A stretch of DNA of 64,000 nucleotides, taken from contig NZ_JAUTXR010000195.1 in the NCBI RefSeq assembly GCF_030658505.1, positions 62,001 to 126,000 of the forward strand, in the 5' to 3' direction. The position numbers were made by a program, and so were the translations under genes. Shown here one piece after another: positions 16,498-25,298 of the stretch. The stretch is from Stenotrophomonas raiganjensis (SeqCode). GTDB lineage: Bacteria; Pseudomonadota; Gammaproteobacteria; Xanthomonadales; Xanthomonadaceae. The stretch's first letter is position 1, and the number at the start of each line of letters is the position of its first letter. Under the pieces are notes generated by a model. It was not told the DNA's origin and did no database searches. It saw only the letters and a list, made by a program, of their open reading frames with translations.

Positions 16498-18159
16498 CTA
16501 TTCGGCGTCCAGGGCGCCGCTGTCGTGCACGATGCGGCCGCCGACCAGGGTGAGCAGCGAGCGCAGCGAGTGGATGCGACGGGCCGGCATGGTCAGGTAG
16601 GGTTGGTCGAGCACAGCAAGATCAGCCAGCTTTCCCGCGGTGAGAGAGCCGCGCTCGTCTTCGGCAAACGACAGCCAGGCCGCATTGCGGGTGAACAGGC
16701 GCAGTGCCGCATCGCGGGTGATGAGGTTGTCCTCGCTGCGGCGCACGCCTGCCAGTGGCTGGCCGTCAACGTGGTACTGGATGGCCTGCCAGACGCCTGC
16801 CACGCCGATGCGGGTGGAGTCGGTGCCACCCGCCACCGGAATGCCGAGCGCCATCGCGGCCCGCACCGGGGCGCTGGACGCCGCAACCTGTGCCGTGTTG
16901 GCGGCATGGATCGCGGTGGTTTCGAAGTACGGTCCCATCTGTACGCTGTAGGCCAGCCCGAGCCGGGCCATGCGCTGCAACGTCTGCTGTGACCCGGTGT
17001 TCAGGTGCGCGATCGCCCAGCGCAGCGGCCGCAGGTCATGATCGCGCGCCACCACCTCGAAAGCGTCCAGGATGGCATCGGCGGCATCATCGGTGTATGC
17101 GTGGATCTCCAGCGGGATGCGCCGCTCCGCGGCCAGCCGGGCGACCTCGATCAGCTCCTGCCGGGCCTCGGCCGGCGGATCGAAGCCAGGCCCCATCAGG
17201 ACGCCGTCGTTCATGGCGGTGACCAGGTTCTCACCCAGGCCGAGGAAGGCGATGTCGCCATCGTCGTGCCGGTTCGGACGGAACGCCATCACATTGCGGA
17301 ACCACTCGGCTTCATCACCGTGGATGCCGGCCGGAATGCGGTAGCCGGCGCGCAGCGTCAGCCCGCCCTGGTCGCGTAGCTTGAACAGGGGTTCGTAGGA
17401 CGATGGTGGGCCCGCGGACGGATCGATGAATCCGGTCACGCCCTGCGCGTTGAGGGCAGCGAAGAAGGTCCGCAGGCTCTTTTCATGATCGGTGCTGGCA
17501 CTGATCTGCGCGAACAGTGCATTGAATGGACCGATACCACCGGACAGGTGGCCGGTGGCCTGTCCGTCATTGTCGCGCTCGACGATGATGCCCGGGGGCA
17601 GGCGGGGCTGCTCGCCCTGCAGATCCAGCGCTGCGATGCCGGCACGGTTGAGCAGGGCGTAGTCGTACAGATGCTGCACGTAGACCGGCCTGTCTGGCAG
17701 GGCGGCATCGAGCTCGGCGCGGGTCGGGGCCCGGCCCTCCGCGAACTGTTCGGGATGCCACGCACCGACCACGGCGGCCCATTGCCGGTCAGGCTTGCGC
17801 TGGGCATCGCGCTGCAGCCGCTGCAGCGCCTCGGACAGCGTGGGAGCGTCGAACCAGTAGGTTTCGAAGGTGAACGTCTGGCCGCCACGGATTGCGTGGA
17901 TGTGCGTGTCGATCAGGCCCGGAACGACGGTGCGCCGTTGCAGGTCGATGACCCGGGTGCTGGGGCCGATATGACGTTGCATGGCGCGGTCACTGCCGAC
18001 CGCCAGGATTCGCTCGCCGCGGATGGCAAGCGCGCTGGCACGTGGCGTATTGCTGTCCTGGGTCAACAGCAGGCCATTGCGCAGCACCAGGTCGGCCGGC
18101 TCGGCCGCTGCCGCCACGGTTGGCAGCACAAGCATGAAGAGGAGGAGCAGTACGCGCAT
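16498..18159 (-). CDS. Exported metal-dependent amidohydrolase (YtcJ-like)
   Basis: The 553-residue protein has a signal peptide (LLLLFMLVLPTVAAAA) and an amidohydrolase-3 fold. Metal-site residues are visible in GLIDTHIHA, EIHAYTDD, AHLNTGS and GGTDST. YtcJ-type enzymes hydrolyse N-substituted amides or formamides, so a secreted amidase role is likely; the substrate is not deducible. The ATG at 18159 gives a normal signal peptide, whereas the open frame extends 32 codons further back without one. It lies between an outer-membrane porin and a YcaC-type hydrolase. Confidence 0.85.
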   Translation of the reverse strand: MRVLLLLFMLVLPTVAAAAEPADLVLRNGLLLTQDSNTPRASALAIRGERILAVGSDRAMQRHIGPSTRVIDLQRRTVVPGLIDTHIHAIRGGQTFTFETYWFDAPTLSEALQRLQRDAQRKPDRQWAAVVGAWHPEQFAEGRAPTRAELDAALPDRPVYVQHLYDYALLNRAGIAALDLQGEQPRLPPGIIVERDNDGQATGHLSGGIGPFNALFAQISASTDHEKSLRTFFAALNAQGVTGFIDPSAGPPSSYEPLFKLRDQGGLTLRAGYRIPAGIHGDEAEWFRNVMAFRPNRHDDGDIAFLGLGENLVTAMNDGVLMGPGFDPPAEARQELIEVARLAAERRIPLEIHAYTDDAADAILDAFEVVARDHDLRPLRWAIAHLNTGSQQTLQRMARLGLAYSVQMGPYFETTAIHAANTAQVAASSAPVRAAMALGIPVAGGTDSTRIGVAGVWQAIQYHVDGQPLAGVRRSEDNLITRDAALRLFTRNAAWLSFAEDERGSLTAGKLADLAVLDQPYLTMPARRIHSLRSLLTLVGGRIVHDSGALDAE

Positions 18160-18281
18160 GGAAGTGTCTCGCTCTGGGGGGAGGGGGGGTAATCGCCGCG
18201 GGGCGTTGGGGTGGCGGAGGCATCCAGTGCTTCCCCGGTGATGTGTATCCGCCATCGGCGGGTTGTTGGGGCGTCGCGGCC

Positions 18282-19703
18282 TCAGTAGCGCCAGAGCGCC
18301 TCAAGGCCGATGAAATGGACGGTGTCGGCGCGCCCGGTGTCCCGGATGAAGCGCCCCGGCCTGAAGATCGAATAGGCCGCTTCGACGCTGAGCTGGCGGG
18401 AGATCTCGCGCCCCAGCACCAGATCCGCCTGCGTGCCGATGTACCGGGCGCGGCTGTTGCCTGCCGGCCGCAGCAGGTTTCCGGCAACGCCATACACGCC
18501 GTCGCGCACGCTCTGCCGCCAGTAGAAGACGACTGCACTGGCCAATGACCAGCCACCGCCCAGATCCAACTCCAGCGAGGGGTGCAGGTTGATCAGGTTG
18601 CTCGGGCCGACCTGGCCGCTTTCGCCGAAGTACTTGCCCTTCGGGAACATCACGTTGAAGGTCTGCAACGCGCGATCGTCGGGGTCACGGTCGCCGCTGA
18701 TGATGTTGGCCTTCAGGCCGAGCCGTGGCGACAGCGGCCACGCATCGAAGCGATGGCGCACATCGCTGGCGACCGACCACGCACGTACCGGCGCGCCGGC
18801 GAAACTGCCGTACTGGAAGAATCCCTCCAGGTCCCAGCTCCATCCGTTGCGACGACCCGACCAACGGCTGCCAAGCGTATTGCGGGTTTCGGCACCTTCT
18901 CCCTGATCGTAGCGGGCGTGATCGCTGGACAGGCCCAGGTAGTAGAGATCCAGGCCGGTATCGCGGTGGTTTCCGGGGTCCTGGAAGATGGTGTACACGC
19001 CCCACACGCGCCGCTGCGGATCACCACGGTCATTGAAGGAACCCATGGCATTGCGTACCGGGCGCAGCAGGAAGGCTTCGGTACGGGAGTGCGACGTCCG
19101 CCACGCGAGCAGGCCACCATCGAATGCGCGCAGGACATTGGGTCCATAGCGCACCGAAACCAGGCGCTCGCTGCCGTAGGCCAGTACCTGCCGGCCCACG
19201 CGCAAGGTCGCACCTGCGTCGCGCGAGGGCAGCGAAAGATCGACGAAGCCCTGCAGGACCTCGGCGCCGGTATCGTCCACCGGGCCGATGGTGCTGTCGT
19301 CGCGACGGGCATGGGTCAGGTTGAGCTGGGTGAATACCCTCGCATGCTCGTTGAGCTTCAGATCGGCATACGGCAGCGCACGATAGAGCGCACTGCCGTC
19401 GCGCTTGACAGGTGCGTGCCCGAACTCATTACTGGTGTAGTGCTCGTAGCGCGCACGCAGCTCGGCGCCAACGGTCAAGCTGCCGGATGCACCGAACGGC
19501 AGCCATTTTCCCTTCTCCCACCAGGCGCCGGAACGGAAGGCCGGATCCTGCAGGTAACGGTAGTCTTCGCTGTAGCGCCACGGATCGATGGCGGGTGGTG
19601 ACGGCACGATCTCTTCCGCGCCGGCCGCAGCGGCGAACAGGGCGGCAAGCGCGCCCATCGAACGCGCCGCGATGCCCGCTGCAGGGGAAACTGGCCAACG
19701 CAT
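18282..19703 (-). CDS. Alginate-export-type outer-membrane channel
   Basis: The 473-residue protein has a signal peptide (cleavage near AAAGAEE), followed by WRYSEDYRYLQDPAFR and many amphipathic strands (LRVGRQVLAYGSERLVSVR, WDLEGFFQYGSF), ending in IGLEALWRY. This pattern fits the alginate_exp / AlgE-like barrel family, whose members also occur in catabolic clusters as uptake channels. GGAGGCGATC before the ATG at 19703 fixes the start; the open frame upstream is antisense noise. It sits within the pirin-OsmC block, so it probably imports or exports the compound processed there. Confidence 0.8.
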   Translation of the reverse strand: MRWPVSPAAGIAARSMGALAALFAAAAGAEEIVPSPPAIDPWRYSEDYRYLQDPAFRSGAWWEKGKWLPFGASGSLTVGAELRARYEHYTSNEFGHAPVKRDGSALYRALPYADLKLNEHARVFTQLNLTHARRDDSTIGPVDDTGAEVLQGFVDLSLPSRDAGATLRVGRQVLAYGSERLVSVRYGPNVLRAFDGGLLAWRTSHSRTEAFLLRPVRNAMGSFNDRGDPQRRVWGVYTIFQDPGNHRDTGLDLYYLGLSSDHARYDQGEGAETRNTLGSRWSGRRNGWSWDLEGFFQYGSFAGAPVRAWSVASDVRHRFDAWPLSPRLGLKANIISGDRDPDDRALQTFNVMFPKGKYFGESGQVGPSNLINLHPSLELDLGGGWSLASAVVFYWRQSVRDGVYGVAGNLLRPAGNSRARYIGTQADLVLGREISRQLSVEAAYSIFRPGRFIRDTGRADTVHFIGLEALWRY

Positions 19704-19780
19704 GATCGCCTCCGGTGCAGGCTGGAAGAAGGAAGGGCAAAGCAGGGCGGCGGCACTGTGGCGCACCGCCCCGCATGGCA

Positions 19781-20461
19781 TCAGCTGCGCTGCGAATCCA
19801 GCTGTTCGTGGTTCTTCTGCACGTCCTGCGCCTTCAGGTAGCTTTCGATCAGCAGCTGGTAGTTCGGGAAGATCTTCGTGTAGACCTCGGCCCACTGCTG
19901 GGCATCGTCGCGGTTCCAGGTGCGCTGGATCTCCGAGGCCACCGCGGCGGTGTCCATCGGCACCACGCCTGCCTGCACCACGCGGGCCAGGGTGATCTCT
20001 TCGGCCATCTTCGAGTAGGTGCCGGACGCGTCGATGACTGCGAACACCTGGTAGCCATCGGCAACGGCGGCGATTGACGGGAAGGCCATGCACACGCTGG
20101 TGATGGTGCCGGCAATGATCAGCTGCTTGCGGCCGGTGGCCTTCACTGCGGCAACGAATTCCGGGTTGTCCCAGGCGTTGATCTCACCCTTGCGTGCCAC
20201 GTACTGGGCATGCGGGGCGGCGTCGTGGATCTCCGGGATCAGCGGGCCGTTCGGGCCCTGCGGAACAGAGGCGGTGGTGATCACCGGCATCTTTGCCAGC
20301 GTGGCCATCCTGGCCAGTGCGGTGGCGTGGGCGCGCACGCTGGAGAACGGCATGTCACCGATGGTCTGGAACAGGCCGCTCTGATGGTCGATCAGCAGCA
20401 TCGCGGCGTTGTCCGGATCGATCACCGGGCGGGCACCGTTGAAGTTGGCGGGGGTACTCAT
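19781..20461 (-). CDS. Isochorismatase-like cysteine hydrolase (YcaC-type), copy 1
   Basis: The 226-residue hydrolase has the expected triad: Asp25 (MLLIDHQSG), Lys91 (ARKGEINAWDN) and Cys124 (TSVCMAFPS). It matches YcaC-like members, which are common next to pirin genes. It is 72 bp downstream of pirin and 77 bp upstream of the channel gene. The substrate is unknown. Confidence 0.88.
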   Translation of the reverse strand: MSTPANFNGARPVIDPDNAAMLLIDHQSGLFQTIGDMPFSSVRAHATALARMATLAKMPVITTASVPQGPNGPLIPEIHDAAPHAQYVARKGEINAWDNPEFVAAVKATGRKQLIIAGTITSVCMAFPSIAAVADGYQVFAVIDASGTYSKMAEEITLARVVQAGVVPMDTAAVASEIQRTWNRDDAQQWAEVYTKIFPNYQLLIESYLKAQDVQKNHEQLDSQRS

Positions 20462-20533
20462 GGTCAGTCTCCTGGAGAAGGTGGGCGATGGCCCGGAAGG
20501 TGCGGCGGGCCAATGCCCGCCACATTGAAACGA

Positions 20534-21400
20534 TCAGTGCGCGATCTGGCCGAAGCGGCCGCTGTTGAAGTCCTTGACCGCCTGCGCGATCTCGGCCTGG
20601 CTGTTCATCACGAACGGGCCATAGCCCACCACCGGCTCGTCGATCGGTTCCCCGCTGAGCAGCAGCACGGTGGCGTCGCTGTCGGCGTCGACGAACACGT
20701 CCTCGCCGCTGCGGTCGAAGGTGACCAGCTGTGCCTCGCCGACCGGCTGGCCGCCGTTGATCCGCACCGTGCCCTTCAGCACCACCAGCGCCAGCGTGCG
20801 GCCATCGGCCACCGGAAGTTCGGCGTGGTGGCCCTGCCGCAGGCGGATGTCCCAGACATCCATCGGCGTGTGGGTGCGGGCCGGGCCGGCATGACCGTCG
20901 AAGCGGCCGGCGATGACACGCACCCGGCCGGCGCCTTCAGGCAGTTCAACCGAGGGGATCTGTGCGTCGAGCAGGGTCTGGTAGCCCGGTGCACCCATCT
21001 TGTCCTGCGCCGGCAGGTTGACCCACAGCTGGACCATGTCCAGCGTGCCGCCCCGCTTGCTGAACTCCGGTGTGTGGAACTCCTCGTGGAGGATGCCGGA
21101 GGCAGCGGTCATCCACTGCACGTCACCCGGGCCGATGGTGCCGCCGGCCCCGGTCGAATCGCGGTGGGCGACCTCGCCCTCATAAACGATGGTGACGGTC
21201 TCGAAACCGCGATGCGGATGCTGGCCGACCCCGCGCGGGGTATCGCTGGGGGCGAAGGTATAAGGGCCGGCGTAGTCCAGCAGCAGGAACGGGCTGAGGT
21301 GCTGGCCGTGGGTGTTGTAGGAAAACATCGAGCGGGCGGGGAATCCATCGCCCACCCAGTGCGGGCGGGGGGCGCTGTAGGTACCGGTGACACGCTTCAT
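20534..21400 (-). CDS. Pirin-family protein
   Basis: The 288-residue bicupin has the pirin metal-site motifs GQHPHRGFETVT and ASGILHEEFH. Bacterial pirins (YhhW-like) bind Fe and some oxidise quercetin-like compounds. AGGAG lies 7 bp before the ATG at 21400. It is the first gene of the leftward six-gene block and is divergent from a LysR gene, the usual layout for a LysR-controlled pirin. Confidence 0.92.
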   Translation of the reverse strand: MKRVTGTYSAPRPHWVGDGFPARSMFSYNTHGQHLSPFLLLDYAGPYTFAPSDTPRGVGQHPHRGFETVTIVYEGEVAHRDSTGAGGTIGPGDVQWMTAASGILHEEFHTPEFSKRGGTLDMVQLWVNLPAQDKMGAPGYQTLLDAQIPSVELPEGAGRVRVIAGRFDGHAGPARTHTPMDVWDIRLRQGHHAELPVADGRTLALVVLKGTVRINGGQPVGEAQLVTFDRSGEDVFVDADSDATVLLLSGEPIDEPVVGYGPFVMNSQAEIAQAVKDFNSGRFGQIAH

Positions 21401-21551
21401 GGCGATCTCCTGGCCGGGGCTGCCGGCCGCTGTTCTTCGTTGCAGGAGACGATATCGCTGCGACAATTGGGTCGGTAGACGCCAATATTTGCCGTCATAG
21501 TCCTGTCTGGTGAACAATGGGCGCGCGCCTTGCGCCACAGGAGATCGCCCC

Positions 21552-22478
21552 GTGTTCATCGCTGATATCCGCCGTTGCGACCTCAACGACCTGTTCTACT
21601 TCGCCATGGTGGTCGAGCACGGCGGCTTCTCGCAGGCGGGCCGGGCACTGGCCATGCCGAAGTCGAAACTGAGCCGGCGTATCGCGCTGCTGGAAGAACG
21701 GTTGGGCGTGCGCCTGATCCAGCGCTCGACGCGGCGTTTCTCGGTCACCGAGGTCGGCCAGGACTACTACCGCCACTGCAAGGCGATGCTGGTCGAGGCC
21801 GAAGCAGCCGAAGAAGCGATTGCGATGTCGCGCGCCGAGCCGCGCGGCACCATCCGCCTGGCTTGCCCGATCGCGATCCTGCACGCGCGCATCGGCCCGA
21901 TGCTGGCCGACTTCCTGGCCCTGCACCCGCAGGTGACGGTGCAGCTGGACGCCACCAACCGCCGCGTCGACGTGGTGGGTGAGGGTGTGGACGTGGCGAT
22001 CCGCGTGCGGCCGCCGCCACTGGAGGACAGTGATCTGGTGGTACGCGTGCTGGCGCGCCGGGTCTGGTGTACCAGTGCCAGTCCGGCGCTGCTGAAGCGG
22101 CTGGGCACGCCGCAGGTGCCGGCCGACCTGGCGATGATGCCGACTGTCGACCTGGCATCGCCCAGCCAGCAGCATGCCTGGGAATACACCGGGCCGGACG
22201 ATGTGCTGGCCAGCGTGCACCATCGCCCGCGGCTGGTCAGCGATGACATGATCGCGCTGCGCACCGCCGCGGTGGCTGGGGTGGGCCTGCTGATGCTGCC
22301 GCGGATGATGATCAGCGACGAACTGGCCAGCGGCACGCTGCTGCCGGTGCTCCCCGAGTGGGTGCCGAAACACGGCATCGTACACGCGGTGTTTCCGTCG
22401 CGGCGTGGGCTGCTGCCGGCGGTACGCGCGTTGATCGATTACCTCGCCGAGCGTTTCGAGGCGTTGGATGAACCGTAG
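21552..22478 (+). CDS. LysR-family regulator divergent from pirin
   Basis: The 308-residue protein has an N-terminal winged HTH (DLFYFAMVVEHGGFSQAGRAL...SRRIALLEERLGVRLIQRSTR) and a substrate-binding domain. The GTG at 21552 is chosen because AGGAG ends 8 bp before it; an earlier GTG at 21510 has no such site. It lies 151 bp from the pirin gene, and the two probably share a control region; regulation of the block by an electrophile or oxidant is inference from the gene content. Confidence 0.85.
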   Translation: MFIADIRRCDLNDLFYFAMVVEHGGFSQAGRALAMPKSKLSRRIALLEERLGVRLIQRSTRRFSVTEVGQDYYRHCKAMLVEAEAAEEAIAMSRAEPRGTIRLACPIAILHARIGPMLADFLALHPQVTVQLDATNRRVDVVGEGVDVAIRVRPPPLEDSDLVVRVLARRVWCTSASPALLKRLGTPQVPADLAMMPTVDLASPSQQHAWEYTGPDDVLASVHHRPRLVSDDMIALRTAAVAGVGLLMLPRMMISDELASGTLLPVLPEWVPKHGIVHAVFPSRRGLLPAVRALIDYLAERFEALDEP

Positions 22479-22485
22479 GCTCCGC

Positions 22486-22549
22486 ATCCACGCATGGCGT
22501 GGATCTACTGGATCCGCCACCGCCTGGTAGATCCACGCCATGCGTGGAT
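22486..22549. repeat. Inverted pair of SMAG elements after lysR
   Basis: An inverted element at 22486-22508 and a direct one at 22527-22549, both of the ATCCACGC/GCGTGGAT family, can pair into one hairpin and probably end the lysR transcript. Confidence 0.85.
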
Positions 22550-22663
22550 GATCCTGGTGCCGCGCGACGGGCCTTCGCTTGCCGCCTGCGGCCGTGCAGC
22601 CCACAATCCACGTCCGGACCGTCGCCATCACGCCCATCATTCCCCGGTCCGGCCTTGGCACCT

Positions 22664-23167
22664 ATGTCTCCCAATGCCCTGGCGCTGGTCGAGCTGCTGA
22701 TCCGCGAGCGCCGTGCGTTGTCTCGCTTCATCGCGCGCTATCTCGACCCGGCCAGTACCGAGGACACCCTGCAGAACCTGTACCTGAAGGCCAGCAGCGT
22801 GCCCGGCGACCCACCCATCCTTGAGCCGCGCGGCTATCTGTACCGGATGGCCTATCACCATGCGCTCAACCGCAGCCAGGCCGACGCCCGCGAGCGGCGC
22901 GCGATGGCCGAGTACGCCGTCGACATGGTCGATGCACGCCATGATGGCGAGGCCCAGGCGCTGGACCAGGCGCAGCTGCGCGAGATCACCCAGACCATCC
23001 TTGCCTTGCCGGCGCAGGTACGCGAGTGCTTCGTGCTCAACCGTTACCTGGGCCTGAGCGAGCGCGAGATCGCCGCGCGCCTCGGCATTTCCAAGAGCGT
23101 GGTGGGCAAATACGTACTGCGCGCGGCATTGCTGATCCAGCAGCACCAGCAGGGAACACGCCGATGA
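22664..23167 (+). CDS. FecI-type ECF sigma factor
   Basis: The 167-residue sigma-70 family protein has region 2 (ALSRFIARYLDPASTEDTLQNLYLKA...YLYRMAYHHALN) and region 4 (LPAQVRECFVLNRYLGLSEREIAARLGISKSVVGKYVLRA). It lacks regions 1 and 3, as in iron-starvation sigma factors. It is followed by a FecR-like regulator. No Fur-box-like sequence was visible in the 115 bp upstream. Its original target is probably the receptor gene now reduced to the chimera at 24389. Confidence 0.9.
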   Translation: MSPNALALVELLIRERRALSRFIARYLDPASTEDTLQNLYLKASSVPGDPPILEPRGYLYRMAYHHALNRSQADARERRAMAEYAVDMVDARHDGEAQALDQAQLREITQTILALPAQVRECFVLNRYLGLSEREIAARLGISKSVVGKYVLRAALLIQQHQQGTRR

Positions 23168-23249
23168 GCCGCGATTGCCGTGGGCAGATCGCGCCCGCCG
23201 TTGTCACAACAGGAAAGCGCACCCGTTCGCGGTGCGGCAGGCCACAACC

Positions 23250-24206
23250 ATGACCACGTCCGAACCCTCGCCGCGTCAGGCCAGGCAGGCGTTGCGCTGG
23301 GTGATACGGTGCAGTGCAGGCCCGCTGCCGGAACGCCAGCAACGAACCCTGCAGCGCTGGTTGCAGGCCGATCCGCGCCATGCGCTGGCCTGGCGCCAGC
23401 AGCAGGCCTTCTGGCGGGAACTGGATGCCGCCGGGCCCGACGTGCTGGCGGCGCTGCCTGAACTGACCGCCGACCGCCAGGGATTGCGTCCGGTCGCACC
23501 GCGCCGTCGCCTGCCATGGCTGTTGGCCAGCGCCGCCGCCGTGGTTCTGATGGTCGCGGCCGCACCGCAGGCGCTGTTGCTGGCGCGCAGTGACCTGCGC
23601 AGCGGTGATGCGCCGCGCGTGGTGCAGCTGGACGACGGCAGCACCGCCGTACTTGACGCTGGCACCGCACTGGCGATTGAGTTCGACGGCCAGCAGCGCC
23701 ACCTGCGCCTGCTGCGCGGCCAGGCCTGGTTCCAGGTGGCGCACGAGGCGCGCCCGTTCCAGGTCGAGGCGGCGGGCGGCCTGGTCCGTGACATCGGTAC
23801 CGCCTTCAGTGTGTCGATGCTGGATACCACGGTCACCACCCGGGTCAGCGAGGGTGTGGTCGACGTGCGCCCAGGCGATGGCAGCGTGCAGCGCCTGCAT
23901 GCCGGGCAGGCACGTATGTTCCGTGACGGTCGCTGGCTGCAGCCAATGCAGCTGGAAGATGCCGAGACCATGGCGCCGTGGCGGCGTGGCGAGGTAGTGA
24001 TCGACGATCAGCCGGCCGCGCAGGCCATCGCCGATCTGGCGCGCTACCGTCGTGCCCCGGTCTGGGTACTGGGCGGGCAGGGCGCGAGCGTGCGGGTCAG
24101 TGGCCTGTTCCACCTGCAGCAACCGGAGACCGCCATCGACGCGTTGGCCGCGCAGGCAGGACTGCGCGTGCAGCGCTTGCCCGGCGGCGCGCTGGTGCTG
24201 TGGTGA
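23250..24206 (+). CDS. FecR-like anti-sigma/sigma regulator
   Basis: The 318-residue inner-membrane protein has an N-terminal DUF4880 part (ARQALRWVIRCSAGPLPERQQRTLQRWL), one membrane helix (LLASAAAVVLMVAA), a FecR domain (VVQLDDGSTAVLDAGTALAIEF...RLLRGQAWFQVAHE) and a C-terminal DUF4974-like part. FecR proteins pass a signal from the STN domain of a TonB-dependent receptor to FecI. The ATG at 23250 has no strong ribosome site, but upstream starts lengthen the protein without homologous sequence. Confidence 0.9.
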   Translation: MTTSEPSPRQARQALRWVIRCSAGPLPERQQRTLQRWLQADPRHALAWRQQQAFWRELDAAGPDVLAALPELTADRQGLRPVAPRRRLPWLLASAAAVVLMVAAAPQALLLARSDLRSGDAPRVVQLDDGSTAVLDAGTALAIEFDGQQRHLRLLRGQAWFQVAHEARPFQVEAAGGLVRDIGTAFSVSMLDTTVTTRVSEGVVDVRPGDGSVQRLHAGQARMFRDGRWLQPMQLEDAETMAPWRRGEVVIDDQPAAQAIADLARYRRAPVWVLGGQGASVRVSGLFHLQQPETAIDALAAQAGLRVQRLPGGALVLW

Positions 24207-24239
24207 GGCCCGCGCAGCACCCGGATGAACGGGGCGCAT

Positions 24240-24296
24240 GAAAAAAACATGAAAAAACCGTGGGCAACTGCAGTGCCCCGCTGTCTATAGAGGTAT
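24240..24296 (+). promoter_or_regulatory. Candidate ECF-dependent promoter of the receptor remnant
   Basis: Between fecR and the chimera there is an A-rich block (GAAAAAAACATGAAAAAA, 24240-24257) followed about 28 bp later by CGCTGTCTATAG (24278-24289). A-tracts before a GC-rich spacer are common at FecI-type promoters, but the exact boxes of this sigma factor are unknown, so this is a suggestion from position and base composition. Confidence 0.35.
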
Positions 24297-24388
24297 AGCC
24301 AGAGCGAATCACCGTATTTCCTCAAGCCAGACACACCACCGGCACCGGATGTGCCCGTGGTCCCGCCACGCTTGAGGAGTTCCTGTCC

Positions 24389-25162
24389 ATGCCGTCCACG
24401 GCATCCGCCTGTCATCGCCGCGCCACCGTCCTGGCCCTGGCCATCTCCACCGCATTGCTGCCGCTGGCCTGGGTGCCGGCCGTGCAGGCGCAACCGGCGG
24501 TCGTCGCGCCGCTGCGCCAGTACGCCATTCCGGAGCAGCCGCTGGCTGATGCCGTACGTGCCTTTGGCCGCCAGGCCGATGTGCAGGTGGTGTTCCGCAG
24601 CGACCTGGTGGAAGGCCGCCGCTCCAGTGCAGTGAAAGGCGAGTACAGCCAGATGCAGGCCCTGCAGCAGCTGTTGCGCGGCAGCGGCGTGCGCGCACAG
24701 CGCAGCATGGACGGCACCTGGAGCCTGCGGGCCGCAGCGGAGGCGGGTGAGGGGGAAGGGGTGCGGGTGACCGAGACGCTGGACGTGGCCGGTCGCCTGC
24801 AGTCGGAAGGAGGCGAGGCCCGCGATCGGCGCGGCTACGATGATGTGTTCGCGCTGGACCTGGCCAACGGCTACCGCCAGCGCGGCCTGCGGCTGGGCGC
24901 GGCGCGGCAATGGAGTGGCACCACCGCCACCGTATTCGTGTCGCTGCGCCGTCGCGACTACGACGCCTGGAGTCCGTTGCTGGAGGCGCGCCGGCAGGAC
25001 GACGAACAGAACCTGATCGCCATCGTCCGCAGCGAGCGCCTGGCCGTGGCCGGGCTGGTGCCCAGCCTGAGCCTGCGCTACGCCCGCATCGACAGCAACG
25101 TCGGCTGGCTGTACAGCCATGACCGCAGCCTGCTCAGCCTGAAGTGGGAGCGCGCGTTCTGA
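24389..25162 (+). CDS. Chimeric remnant: TonB-receptor STN domain joined to Slam-like barrel C-terminus
   Basis: The 257-residue frame has a signal peptide (1-34), a full STN domain (about 42-115) and the receptor linker VRVTETLDVAG...RDRRGYDDVFALDL (125-158), which in intact receptors leads into the plug. From about residue 163 it changes to barrel sequence, VFVSLRRRDYDAWSPLLEARR and PSLSLRYARIDSNVGWLYSHDRS, ending WERAF, like the last strands of Slam (surface lipoprotein assembly modifier) proteins. There is no plug, no receptor barrel and no full Slam. The simplest reading is an in-frame deletion between a receptor gene and a neighbouring slam gene, with the breakpoint near 24860-24890. 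It could still signal to FecR if exported. A true short STN protein is the alternative. Confidence 0.7.
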   Translation: MPSTASACHRRATVLALAISTALLPLAWVPAVQAQPAVVAPLRQYAIPEQPLADAVRAFGRQADVQVVFRSDLVEGRRSSAVKGEYSQMQALQQLLRGSGVRAQRSMDGTWSLRAAAEAGEGEGVRVTETLDVAGRLQSEGGEARDRRGYDDVFALDLANGYRQRGLRLGAARQWSGTTATVFVSLRRRDYDAWSPLLEARRQDDEQNLIAIVRSERLAVAGLVPSLSLRYARIDSNVGWLYSHDRSLLSLKWERAF

Positions 25163-25298
25163 ACGCGCCGCTGCAACGCAGCGGTGAACCTGCCGTGGCC
25201 GCGATCTTCATCCATCATCACGCGCTCTTGTAGCCCGGTTCGCGCATCCTGCGGGCGTTGCGGCAGAGGTGGGCCGCGTGTATCGAGGAGCGGCGGTC

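Noticed and set aside
18172..18190. G-rich tract before the amidohydrolase gene as a phase-variable site
   Set aside because: The run is broken, lies outside the coding region and no frame switch would follow from its length.
22549..22664. Fur box expected before the FecI-type gene
   Set aside because: No sequence close to the GATAAT-type Fur pattern was found by eye.
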